Shown here: positions 25,318-32,806 of the stretch, piece by piece
Position numbering within the stretch: position 1 is the first letter of the stretch
Layout of the letters: each line of letters opens with the position of its first letter
Assembly (NCBI GenBank): GCA_963824395.1
Contig: CAWGPF010000005.1
Location: 620,001 to 684,000 of the forward strand
Origin: 13-2-20CM-66-19 sp963824395
Lineage (GTDB): Bacteria; Pseudomonadota; Gammaproteobacteria; Steroidobacterales; Steroidobacteraceae
Reading direction: 5' to 3'
Length of the DNA stretch: 64,000 bases
Notes under the pieces: generated by a model
What the model was told of the DNA's origin: nothing
The model's input: the letters and a program-made list of their open reading frames with translations, nothing else
The model's database searches: none
Program-made: the position numbers and the translations under genes

Positions 25318-26217
25318 ATGGCGCTCATCGCCCTCAAGATCGACGTCGACACCTACCGCGGCACCCGCGAGGGCGCCGTGCGCCTGGCGGATCTGCTGGA
25401 GCGTCTGGACGTGCGGGCCACGTTCCTCTTCAGCCTGGGGCCCGATCACACCGGGCGCGCCATCCGTCGGGCGCTGCGGCCGGGCTTCCTCGGCAAGGTC
25501 AAGCGCACCTCCGTGCTCGAGCACTATGGGCTGAAGACCCTCCTGTACGGCGTACTCCTGCCCGGTCCGCGCATCGGCCGCCGCTGCGCGGATCAGATGC
25601 GCGCCATAGCCGCGCGCGGCTTCGAAGCCGGCGTGCACACCTGGGACCACGTGCGCTGGCAGGACGGGGTGAGCCGGGCGGGCGAACCCTGGACGCGGCG
25701 CGAACTCATCCTGGCGCGCGATGAGTTCGCGGAAGTCTTCGGCCGCATGCCGCTGGTGCACGGCGCGGCGGGCTGGCAGATGAACGCCTTCGTGCCGGCG
25801 CTCGAGCGTGAGCTCGGATTCCGCTATGCCTCGGACACCCGCGGCCACGCGCCCTTCGTGCCGCTGCAGGCGGACGGGACCCCGGCGGTGCCACAGCTGC
25901 CGACGACCCTGCCGACGCTCGATGAGCTCATCGGCCGGCCTGACCTGAACGGGGAGGACCCGGTCGCGCACCTGCTGCGCCTGACAGGGGCCGCGCCCGC
26001 TCGCGACCAGGTGTTCACGCTGCACGCCGAGCTCGAGGGCGGCGCGTATCTGCCGGCCTTCGAGCGACTCCTGCGCGCGTGGCAGCGCGACGGGCGCGAG
26101 CTCACGGACCTCGCAACCTATGCCGGGCGGCTGCACCTGAAGTCCTTAGGTCCCGGGCGCATCGTGGCGGGCGCGGTGGCCGGGCGTTCGGGCCTGCTCG
26201 CGGTGCAGGGTGCCTGA
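25318..26217 (+). CDS. arnD: 4-deoxy-4-formamido-arabinose-phosphoundecaprenol deformylase
   Basis: A 299-residue NodB-type polysaccharide deacetylase. The first motif (LKIDVDTYRGTREG) gives the metal-binding aspartates, and GFEAGVHTWDHVRWQD gives the two metal-binding histidines. It removes the formyl group from the lipid-linked sugar before flipping and transfer by ArnT. It starts three bases after the formyltransferase stop and closes the arn operon. The following LysE gene is 45 bases further and probably unrelated. Confidence 0.93.
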   Translation: MALIALKIDVDTYRGTREGAVRLADLLERLDVRATFLFSLGPDHTGRAIRRALRPGFLGKVKRTSVLEHYGLKTLLYGVLLPGPRIGRRCADQMRAIAARGFEAGVHTWDHVRWQDGVSRAGEPWTRRELILARDEFAEVFGRMPLVHGAAGWQMNAFVPALERELGFRYASDTRGHAPFVPLQADGTPAVPQLPTTLPTLDELIGRPDLNGEDPVAHLLRLTGAAPARDQVFTLHAELEGGAYLPAFERLLRAWQRDGRELTDLATYAGRLHLKSLGPGRIVAGAVAGRSGLLAVQGA

Positions 26218-26262
26218 GGCCGCAGGCGCCGCCGCCCTCAACCGGCGCTACACTCACCCCGC

Positions 26263-26880
26263 ATGTCTTGGTACGCACTCCTGGGCTTTGCACTTATCTA
26301 CGCGCTCGCCGTGGCCACCCCGGGCCCCGGGATCGCGGCGGTCGTCGCGCGCGCGCTCGGGCGCGGCGTACGCGGGGCGTCGGCCTTCATCGGCGGCTTC
26401 CTCGCAGGTGACCTCATCTGGTTCACCCTCGCCGCGCTCGGGCTGGCGGTACTCGCGCAGCGTGCGCACGCGGTGTTCGTCGTGGTGCGCTTCGCCGGCG
26501 CCGCCTACCTCCTGTACCTTGCCTGGCGGCTGTGGCGTGCGCCGCCGGGGACCTTCGGGGCGCGCGCCGGGCCGGCCCCGGAGCGCAACCTGCAGGTGTT
26601 CCTCGGTTCGCTCGCCCTCACCCTCGGCAACCCGAAGACCATGGTGTTCTTCCTCGCCGTGCTGCCGACGGTGGTCGACCTGGCGCACCTGAAACCGGCC
26701 GGCTTCCTCAGTATCGCGCTCGTCATCGTCATCGTCCTGCCGGCGGTCCTCGGCGCCTACACGCACTTCGCGGTCCGCGCCCGCGCGCGGCTGTCGCAGC
26801 CGTGTACGGTGCGCTGGCTGCAGCGCGGCACGGGTGCCGTGCTCGCCGGGGCTGCAGTGGCCGTGGCGGCGCGCAGCTGA
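26263..26880 (+). CDS. LysE-family amino-acid exporter
   Basis: A 205-residue membrane protein with about six helices and the LysE/RhtB signature ALIYALAVATPGPGIAAVVARALG near the N-terminus and LGNPKTMVFFLAVLPTVVDL in the middle. These proteins export amino acids or related small molecules. It lies 45 bases after arnD and could be read with it, but no functional link to lipid A is known. The substrate cannot be told from the sequence. Confidence 0.88.
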   Translation: MSWYALLGFALIYALAVATPGPGIAAVVARALGRGVRGASAFIGGFLAGDLIWFTLAALGLAVLAQRAHAVFVVVRFAGAAYLLYLAWRLWRAPPGTFGARAGPAPERNLQVFLGSLALTLGNPKTMVFFLAVLPTVVDLAHLKPAGFLSIALVIVIVLPAVLGAYTHFAVRARARLSQPCTVRWLQRGTGAVLAGAAVAVAARS

Positions 26881-26946
26881 CAGCGGCGGTGCGTCCCGGC
26901 CTGGCGGGTTGACGCCGGCGGCCATCGAACCCCAACATCCTCCCGC

Positions 26947-27939
26947 ATGATCCCCGAGAGCATGACGGCGGTGGAGATCCGCGAGCCCGGTCCCCCGCAG
27001 GTGCTGCGAGCGGTGCAGCGGCCGGTCCCGGGCGTTGCGGCCGACGAGGTCCTCATCCGCGTGGTGGCCGCCGGCGTCAACCGCCCGGACGTCATGCAGC
27101 GCAAGGGCGCCTACGCGCCACCGGCCGGTGCCAGTGACATTCCCGGGCTCGAGGTGGCAGGCGAAGTCGTGGCGCGCGGCGCAGAGGTGCGCGAGCCCGC
27201 CCTCGGCGCCAAGGTCTGCGCGCTCGTAGCCGGCGGGGGCTATGCCCAGTACGTGAACGTGCCGGCGGTGCAGTGCCTGCCGGTGCCCGGGCAGCTGAGT
27301 CTCGAGGAGGCCGCGGCGCTCCCGGAGACCTTCTTCACCGTGTGGATGAACGTGTTCGAGCGCGCCCGCCTGCGACGCGGGGAGTCGCTCCTGGTGCACG
27401 GCGGCTCGAGCGGCATCGGCACCACCGCCATCATGCTCGCGCGGGCCTGCGATGCGCGCGTCATCGTCACCGCCGGCACCGCCGCCAAGTGCGCCGCCTG
27501 CCGCGAGCTCGGTGCCGACGTCGCCATCAACTACCGCGAGACCGATTTCGTGGAGGCGACGCTGCGCGCCACCGACGGCCAGGGCGCGAACGTGATCCTC
27601 GACATGGTGGGTGGGGACTACCTGGCGCGCAACGTCGCCGCCGCGGCGCTGGACGGCCGCATCGCGCTCATTGCCACCCAGGGGGGCACCAAGAGCGAGC
27701 TCGACCTGCGCGCCCTCATGAGCAAGCGCCTGACCATCAGTGCCTGCATGCTGCGGCCGCAGTCGGTGGAGGCCAAGGGCAAGCTCGCGCAGGCGCTGCG
27801 TCAGAAGGTGTGGCCGCTGTTCGGCTCGCGCGGGATAAAGCCGGTGATCTACGCGCGCTTCCCGCTCACCGACGCCGCCGGCGCCCACAAGCTCATGGAA
27901 TCCGACAGCCACATCGGCAAGATCGTGCTCATCGCCTGA
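26947..27939 (+). CDS. NAD(P)H:quinone oxidoreductase, PIG3/QOR-like
   Basis: A 330-residue zinc-independent medium-chain dehydrogenase. The N-terminal GroES-like half contains VNRPDVMQRKGAYAPP, typical of the PIG3-type quinone oxidoreductases, and the Rossmann half has the cofactor motif LVHGGSSGIGTTAIMLARA. The structural-zinc cysteines of alcohol dehydrogenases are missing, as expected of the group. It probably reduces quinones with NADPH. It stands alone between the LysE gene and desA. Confidence 0.9.
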   Translation: MIPESMTAVEIREPGPPQVLRAVQRPVPGVAADEVLIRVVAAGVNRPDVMQRKGAYAPPAGASDIPGLEVAGEVVARGAEVREPALGAKVCALVAGGGYAQYVNVPAVQCLPVPGQLSLEEAAALPETFFTVWMNVFERARLRRGESLLVHGGSSGIGTTAIMLARACDARVIVTAGTAAKCAACRELGADVAINYRETDFVEATLRATDGQGANVILDMVGGDYLARNVAAAALDGRIALIATQGGTKSELDLRALMSKRLTISACMLRPQSVEAKGKLAQALRQKVWPLFGSRGIKPVIYARFPLTDAAGAHKLMESDSHIGKIVLIA

Positions 27940-28024
27940 AGGGAACTGCGCGGTGACGCCGCGGTGGCATTCGGCGTAGGCTGACGCGCCGCTGTGCAGG
28001 TGCCGGCACCAAGGGGGTGCACCG

Positions 28025-29194
28025 ATGAGCCTCTCACCGTATGGCCTGTTCGAGCTCCCCTGGTGGGGCTACGTGCTGGTCACGTTCCTGACCATCCAGA
28101 CGATGTTCCTCGGCGTCACGCTGTATCTGCACCGCGACCAGTCCCACGGCGGCCTCATCCTGCACCCGCTGCTGCGGCACCTGTTCCGTTTCTGGCTGTG
28201 GTTCAGTTCCGCGGCCATCACCCGCGAATGGGTGGCGGTGCACCGCCGCCACCACGCGCATGCCGACCAGGCACAAGATCCGCACAGCCCGGTGGTGTTT
28301 GGTCTCAGGCGCGTGCTGCTGGAGGGGTATGAGCTGTACGGCGCCGCGGCGCACGATGAGCAGACGCTGCGCACCTTCGGCCGCGGAACGCCCGCGGATG
28401 CGCTCGAGCGGCGCGTGTACTCGGCGCATCCCTATGCCGGCATCACGCTGTTCGTGCTCCTGCACCTGCTGCTGTTCGGCGTTCCCGGCATCATCATGAT
28501 CGCGGTGCACCTCGCCGCGCAGCCGTTCTTCGCCGCCGGGGTGATCAACGGCCTCGGGCACGCGGTGGGCTACCGCAGCTTCGAGATGCCCTCGGCCGCG
28601 ACCAACCTTTTGCCCTGGGGCGTGCTGCTCGGCGGGGAGGAGCTGCACAACAACCACCACGCCTTCCCGCGCTCGGCGCGCTTTGCGGTGCAGCCCTGGG
28701 AACTGGACATCGGCTGGCTGTGGATCTGCCTGTTCCGCGCGCTTGGCCTCGCGCGCGTGCGCTGGCTGGCGCCGCGCCCGCAGCGTCCGGGCAGCATCGG
28801 GGAGCTCGATGAGCGCACCGTCAACGCGCTCTTCCGCCAGCGCCTGCACGTGCTGCGGGCCTATGCGCGCGAAGTGGCGCTGCCGGTGTGCCGTGAGCTC
28901 GCCCGCCGCGAGCCGCGCGGCGCGCTGCCGCCCAACACCCCGCGGCTGATCGTGCGCCACCCGGCGGTGCTCGCCGAGGAGGCGCGGCGACGCCTGCGCG
29001 AGCTGCTCGCCCGCTACGAGGTACTGCAGCGCGTGGTCGAGCACCGCGAGGCACTGCAGCTGCTGTGGAACGAGGCCGCCGTCAACCAGGGGCGGGCCGT
29101 GACGCAGCTGTCTGAGTGGTGCCGCGGGGCCGAGGCGAGCGGCATCGGCGCACTGCGCGAGTTCGCGCGCCGCCTGCCTGCCTACGGGCACTGA
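28025..29194 (+). CDS. desA: Fatty acid desaturase (DesA, delta-9 type)
   Basis: A 389-residue membrane desaturase with the three histidine boxes of acyl desaturases: HRDQSH near residue 38, HRRHH near 75 and HNNHH near 205, set among hydrophobic segments. Length and sequence fit the Pseudomonas DesA enzyme, which introduces a double bond at carbon 9 of acyl chains in membrane phospholipids and so adjusts fluidity. After the last box there is a C-terminal helical extension of about 140 residues ending in a segment (WCRGAEASGIGALREFARRL) that recalls the tails of some IS transposases. This tail is also found in Pseudomonas DesA, so it is part of the gene and not an insertion. Confidence 0.9.
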   Translation: MSLSPYGLFELPWWGYVLVTFLTIQTMFLGVTLYLHRDQSHGGLILHPLLRHLFRFWLWFSSAAITREWVAVHRRHHAHADQAQDPHSPVVFGLRRVLLEGYELYGAAAHDEQTLRTFGRGTPADALERRVYSAHPYAGITLFVLLHLLLFGVPGIIMIAVHLAAQPFFAAGVINGLGHAVGYRSFEMPSAATNLLPWGVLLGGEELHNNHHAFPRSARFAVQPWELDIGWLWICLFRALGLARVRWLAPRPQRPGSIGELDERTVNALFRQRLHVLRAYAREVALPVCRELARREPRGALPPNTPRLIVRHPAVLAEEARRRLRELLARYEVLQRVVEHREALQLLWNEAAVNQGRAVTQLSEWCRGAEASGIGALREFARRLPAYGH

Positions 29195-29209
29195 GGCGCG
29201 TGCCCCGCA

Positions 29210-29674
29210 CTAGGGCCGGCTCGGCAGCGCGTGCGAGCGCGTGACCGTGCGCACCGCGAAGCTTGAGTGCACGCGCGTGACGCTCGGCAGGCGCGTCAGA
29301 TGCTGGGCGTGCACGCGCTCGAAGTCCGCCATGTCGCTGACGACGAGGCGCAGCAGGTAGTCGTGCTCGCCCGTCATGAGGTAGCACTCCATCACCTCCG
29401 GCACGCGCCGCACGGCGCTCTCGAATGCCTCAAGACCCGCCTGGCTCTGGCGGTCGAGGGTGATGTTGACGAACACGTTCACGGGAAAGCCGGCCTTATG
29501 CTGGTCGAGGAGCGCGGTGTAGCCCTGGATGAGCCCCGACTCCTCGAGCGCCCGCACCCGCCGCAGCGTCGCCGATTCGGACAGGCTCACCTTCGAGGCG
29601 AGTGCGGTGTTGGTGATGCGCGCGTCGTGCTGCAGCAGCTTCAGGATGGCACGATCAAAGCGGTCGAACTCCAT
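29210..29674 (-). CDS. Lrp/AsnC-family regulator next to alanine dehydrogenase
   Basis: A 154-residue regulator: an N-terminal winged helix (FDRAILKLLQHDARITNTALA, then LSESATLRRVRALEESGLI) and a C-terminal ligand-binding RAM domain (about 65-145, with GEHDYLLRLVVSDM). It is divergent from ald and most likely controls it in response to an amino acid, alanine or leucine being the usual effectors. ATG 29674 is used because the longer in-frame reading has no homology. A related regulator with the same layout lies at 36617-37084. Confidence 0.9.
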   Translation of the reverse strand: MEFDRFDRAILKLLQHDARITNTALASKVSLSESATLRRVRALEESGLIQGYTALLDQHKAGFPVNVFVNITLDRQSQAGLEAFESAVRRVPEVMECYLMTGEHDYLLRLVVSDMADFERVHAQHLTRLPSVTRVHSSFAVRTVTRSHALPSRP

Positions 29675-29678
29675 AGGC

Positions 29679-29719
29679 GCAATAATCCGTCTCTGAGTTG
29701 AGTGATTGCGGCAGATTAT
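29679..29719. promoter_or_regulatory. Candidate Lrp-type operator between regulator and ald
   Basis: GCAATAAT at 29679-29686 sits just upstream of the regulator start, and ATAATC (29682-29687) is inverted as GATTAT (29714-29719), centres 32 bp apart. The GCAATAAT half is shared with the palindrome upstream of the second Lrp regulator at 37110. The binding is inferred. Confidence 0.4.
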
Positions 29720-29829
29720 GCCATCAGCTCGGGCCCGCGTGCGTCGATTTAGCAAGGTCCCGCCGCGCACTCGCTTCTAATCTTCCCGCTGCGCAATCCC
29801 CACCCCCACAGCCTTTTTCCGAGGTCCCC

Positions 29830-30936
29830 ATGCGTATCGGCGTTCCCAAGGAGATCAAGGTCCACGAGTACCGCGTCGGGCTCGTGCCCGCGGGCGTGCG
29901 CGAGCTCACCGCCGCCGGCCACCAGGTGCTCATCGAGAGCGGGGCGGGCGCGGGGATCGGGGTCGATGATGCGCAGTACCGCACCGCCGGCGCGGCGATC
30001 GCCGCCACTGCCGCCGAGGTCTTCGGGCAGGCCGACATGGTGGTGAAGGTCAAGGAGCCGCAGGCGCGCGAGTGCGAGATGCTCAGGTCCGGCCAGGTGC
30101 TCTTCACCTACCTGCACCTCGCCGCCGACCCCAAGCAGGCGCAGGGCATCATGAAGTCCGGCGCGACCGCCATCGCCTACGAGACCGTCACCGCCCCGAA
30201 CGGCTCCCTGCCGCTGCTCACCCCGATGAGCGAGGTCGCCGGGCGCATGTCGATCCAGGTGGGCGCCGCCAGCCTGCAGAAGGCCAACGGTGGCTTCGGG
30301 GTGCTGCTCGGTGGCGTGCCGGGCGTGGCACCGGCGAAGGTCGTGATCCTGGGCGGCGGGGTCTCGGGCACCCATGCCGCGGAGATGGCGGTCGGCCTGC
30401 GCGCGGACGTGACGGTGGTCGACCGCTCGGTGAACCGCCTGCGCGAGCTGTCCTCGATCTTCGGCTCGACGCTGCGCACCACCTACTCGACCACCGAGAC
30501 CATCGAGCACCTGGTGCGCGATGCGGACCTCGTGGTGGGGGCGGTGCTGGTCGCAGGCGCCGCGGCGCCCAAGCTCGTCACGCGCGCCATGGTGAAGACC
30601 ATGAAGCCCGGAGCGGTGCTGGTGGACATCTCCATCGACCAGGGCGGGTGCTTCGAGACCAGCCGCGCGACGACCCATGCCGACCCGACCTTCGTCGTCG
30701 ACGGCGTGATCCACTACTGCGTCGCCAACATGCCCGGCGCCGTGCCCCGCACCTCGACGTTCGCCCTCACCAACGCAACGCTCCCCTACGTGCGCGCGCT
30801 CGCCGATCTTGGCTGGCAGGCGGCGCTGAAGCGGGATGCCGGCCTCGCGGCCGGTCTCAACATCTATGCGGGGCACATCACCCACGAGGTGGTCGCAAAG
30901 GCCCTGGGACTGAGCGCCAGGCCCTACGCGCCCTGA
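29830..30936 (+). CDS. ald: Alanine dehydrogenase
   Basis: A 368-residue NAD-dependent enzyme that interconverts alanine and pyruvate plus ammonia. Clear family blocks are the N-terminal MRIGVPKEIKVHEYRVGLVP, substrate-site KVKEPQ and FTYLHLAAD, and the Rossmann motif VVILGGGVSGTHAAEMAVGL followed by the NAD-ribose aspartate in TVVDRS. Length matches the family. ATG 29830 is chosen; the longer in-frame reading covers the control region. Divergent from the Lrp regulator, it is probably induced by alanine and serves catabolism. Confidence 0.95.
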   Translation: MRIGVPKEIKVHEYRVGLVPAGVRELTAAGHQVLIESGAGAGIGVDDAQYRTAGAAIAATAAEVFGQADMVVKVKEPQARECEMLRSGQVLFTYLHLAADPKQAQGIMKSGATAIAYETVTAPNGSLPLLTPMSEVAGRMSIQVGAASLQKANGGFGVLLGGVPGVAPAKVVILGGGVSGTHAAEMAVGLRADVTVVDRSVNRLRELSSIFGSTLRTTYSTTETIEHLVRDADLVVGAVLVAGAAAPKLVTRAMVKTMKPGAVLVDISIDQGGCFETSRATTHADPTFVVDGVIHYCVANMPGAVPRTSTFALTNATLPYVRALADLGWQAALKRDAGLAAGLNIYAGHITHEVVAKALGLSARPYAP

Positions 30937-30999
30937 GGGCAGACTTCTTCAGACCCTGGCGGCCGGTCCCCACAAAGGGAGGTGGCCGCGCCGCGGCGC

Positions 31000-31018
31000 G
31001 CGGGCTAGGCTAGCCCGC
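31000..31018 (+). terminator. Perfect hairpin after ald
   Basis: GCGGGCTA and TAGCCCGC form a perfect 8-bp stem around a GGC loop, 63 bases past the ald stop. A C/T-rich run follows but no T tract, so termination by this hairpin alone is uncertain. It also lies just before the ribosome site of the YceI gene. Confidence 0.45.
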
Positions 31019-31043
31019 TCCCCCATGCCACCCGGAGGTTTCC

Positions 31044-31619
31044 GTGACGAAGACTGTGTTGCCGGCCGTGCTCCTGAGCCTTGCGGCCGTCGCCGCCTGT
31101 GCCGATCCTGTCACCTACCAGATCGATCCCGCCCATACCTACCCGAGCTTCGAAGCCGATCACTTCGGCGGCCTGTCGGTGTGGCGCGGCAAGTTCGACA
31201 CCTCCTCCGGCGCCATCGTGCTCGATCGGGCCAAGGGCACGGGCACCGTGGACATCACGGTGGATGCAAGCTCCATCGACTTCGGCAACCCGAAGCTCAA
31301 TGAGCACGCGAAGTCCGCGGAGATGTTCGACGTGGCGAAGTACCCGACCGCCACCTACAAGGGCAAGCTCACCGGCTTCAAGGACGGCGCCCCGACGATG
31401 GTCGAGGGCAGTTTCACGCTGCACGGCGTGACCAAGCCGCTGAACCTCACCATCAACTCCTTCAAGTGCATCACGAGCCCGATGGACAAGAAGGAACACT
31501 GCGGCGCGGATGCCTCAGGCACCCTCAACCGCGCCGACTATGGCGTCAATTTCGGCGACAAGTACGGCTTCAAGATGGACGTGAAGCTCGCCATCCAGGT
31601 CGAGGGCGTCCACACCTAG
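31044..31619 (+). CDS. YceI-family periplasmic lipid-binding protein
   Basis: A 191-residue precursor with a signal peptide (residues 1-20, ending AACA-DP) and a YceI lipocalin-like barrel: YQIDPAHTYPSFEADHFGG, then KGTGTVDITVDASSIDFGN, and FTLHGVTKPLNLTI near the middle. Family members bind isoprenoid-like lipids in the periplasm; physiological roles vary. The start is GTG 31044 with GGAGG upstream. The gene ends in CTAG, which also provides the stop of the convergent LhgO-like gene, so the two overlap by four bases. Confidence 0.88.
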   Translation: MTKTVLPAVLLSLAAVAACADPVTYQIDPAHTYPSFEADHFGGLSVWRGKFDTSSGAIVLDRAKGTGTVDITVDASSIDFGNPKLNEHAKSAEMFDVAKYPTATYKGKLTGFKDGAPTMVEGSFTLHGVTKPLNLTINSFKCITSPMDKKEHCGADASGTLNRADYGVNFGDKYGFKMDVKLAIQVEGVHT

Positions 31620-32722
31620 AGCCCGCGCTCGAGCCGGCCCGCGACTTCGCCGGCGAGCGCCAGCGAGGCCGTGAGGCCGGGGGATTCGATGCCGAACAGG
31701 TTGATGAGCCCCGGCACGCCGTGCACGGCGGCATCCTCGATGCGGAAATCCTCCAGCGGCTCCCCGGGCCCGGTGATGCGCGGGCGGATGGCCGCGTAGG
31801 CGGGCGCGAGCGCCCCGGGCGGCAGGCCCGGCCACCAGGCGCGGATCGCGTCCTCGAAGCGCGCGGCGCGCGCAACATTCACGGCATAGTCCTCGCGCTC
31901 GAGCCACTCCACGTCCGGCCCGAAGCGGGCCGCGCCCGCAAGGTCGAGCGTCAGGTGGATCCCGAGTCCGCCGGGCTCGGGCAGGGGGTAGAGCAGGTGC
32001 CGGAACGGCGCGCGGCCGCTGAGGGCGAAGTAATTGCCGCGCGCGAAATGGGTGCGCGGCAGCTGTGCTGCGGCCGGCAGGCCCTCCATGAGGCGCGCCA
32101 CCTGCGGGGCCGCAAGTCCTGCACAGTTGATGAGACGGCGTGTCCGGAGAGCGGGCTCCTCGCCGTTCACCCCGATGCGGGCGCCGGCGCGCTCCAGGAT
32201 CACCCGCGTCACGGTGCTGCCGGTGCTCAAGGTGGCCCCGTGCGCCTGCGCCTCCCCGAGGAGCGCGAGCATCAGTCCCTGCGCATCCACGATGCCGGTG
32301 CGCGGGGAGTAGAGCGCCGCCACGCAGGACAGCTCGGGCTCCAGGCGCCGCGCCGCCGCGGCACTCAAGGCCACGAGCGCCACGCCGTTGGCGGCGGCGC
32401 AGGCGGCGAGCGCCTCGAGCTCCTCGCGCCGCGCTGCCTGGGTGGCCACGATGAGCTTGCCGCAGCGGCGGTGGCCGACCCCGCGTCGCTGGCAGAACTC
32501 GTAGAGAAGCTCGCGCCCCGCCACGCACAGGCGCGCCTTGAGGGAGCCCGTTCGGTAATAGAGCCCGGCGTGGATCACCTCGCTGCTGCGCGCGCTCACG
32601 CCCGTGCCGAACCGGCGTGCCGTCTCGAGGATGAGCGTCTCCTGGCCGCGCCGCGCGCACTCGCGCGCCAGCGCGAGCCCCACGACGCCGGCGCCGACGA
32701 TGACGGTATCGATGCTGTCCAT
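31616..32722 (-). CDS. FAD-dependent oxidoreductase, L-2-hydroxyglutarate oxidase-like
   Basis: A 368-residue DAO-family flavoprotein. It begins with the FAD motif DTVIVGAGVVGLALARECAR and RFGTGVSARSSEVIHAGLYY, which is typical of the LhgO branch, and has a C-terminal FLIEDAAVHGVPGLINLFG-like closing block (positions near 31680-31760). LhgO proteins oxidise L-2-hydroxyglutarate, a side product of 2-oxoglutarate metabolism, to 2-oxoglutarate with electrons passed to the quinone pool. ATG 32722 is the start; a longer in-frame reading runs antisense through the next gene and is rejected. Other 2-hydroxyacid substrates are possible. Confidence 0.85.
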   Translation of the reverse strand: MDSIDTVIVGAGVVGLALARECARRGQETLILETARRFGTGVSARSSEVIHAGLYYRTGSLKARLCVAGRELLYEFCQRRGVGHRRCGKLIVATQAARREELEALAACAAANGVALVALSAAAARRLEPELSCVAALYSPRTGIVDAQGLMLALLGEAQAHGATLSTGSTVTRVILERAGARIGVNGEEPALRTRRLINCAGLAAPQVARLMEGLPAAAQLPRTHFARGNYFALSGRAPFRHLLYPLPEPGGLGIHLTLDLAGAARFGPDVEWLEREDYAVNVARAARFEDAIRAWWPGLPPGALAPAYAAIRPRITGPGEPLEDFRIEDAAVHGVPGLINLFGIESPGLTASLALAGEVAGRLERGL

Positions 32723-32770
32723 GAGTGCCGCGACAGTGTAGCCGCCGCTCGGGCCCGGGGCGCAGGCAGG

Positions 32771-32783
32771 TACAATGGATAAT
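32771..32783 (+). promoter_or_regulatory. Possible promoter of the FadJ-like gene
   Basis: Two overlapping -10-like boxes, TACAAT (32771-32776) and GATAAT (32778-32783), lie about 30 bases before the GTG start, in the short gap left by the divergent oxidase gene. No convincing -35 box is seen. Confidence 0.35.
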
Positions 32784-32806
32784 CTGGCACGAAAGGGGAG
32801 CGTCCC

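Noticed and set aside
28770..29194. An IS element inserted at the end of the desaturase gene
   Set aside because: No terminal inverted repeats or target duplications are seen and the same tail is typical of Pseudomonas DesA.
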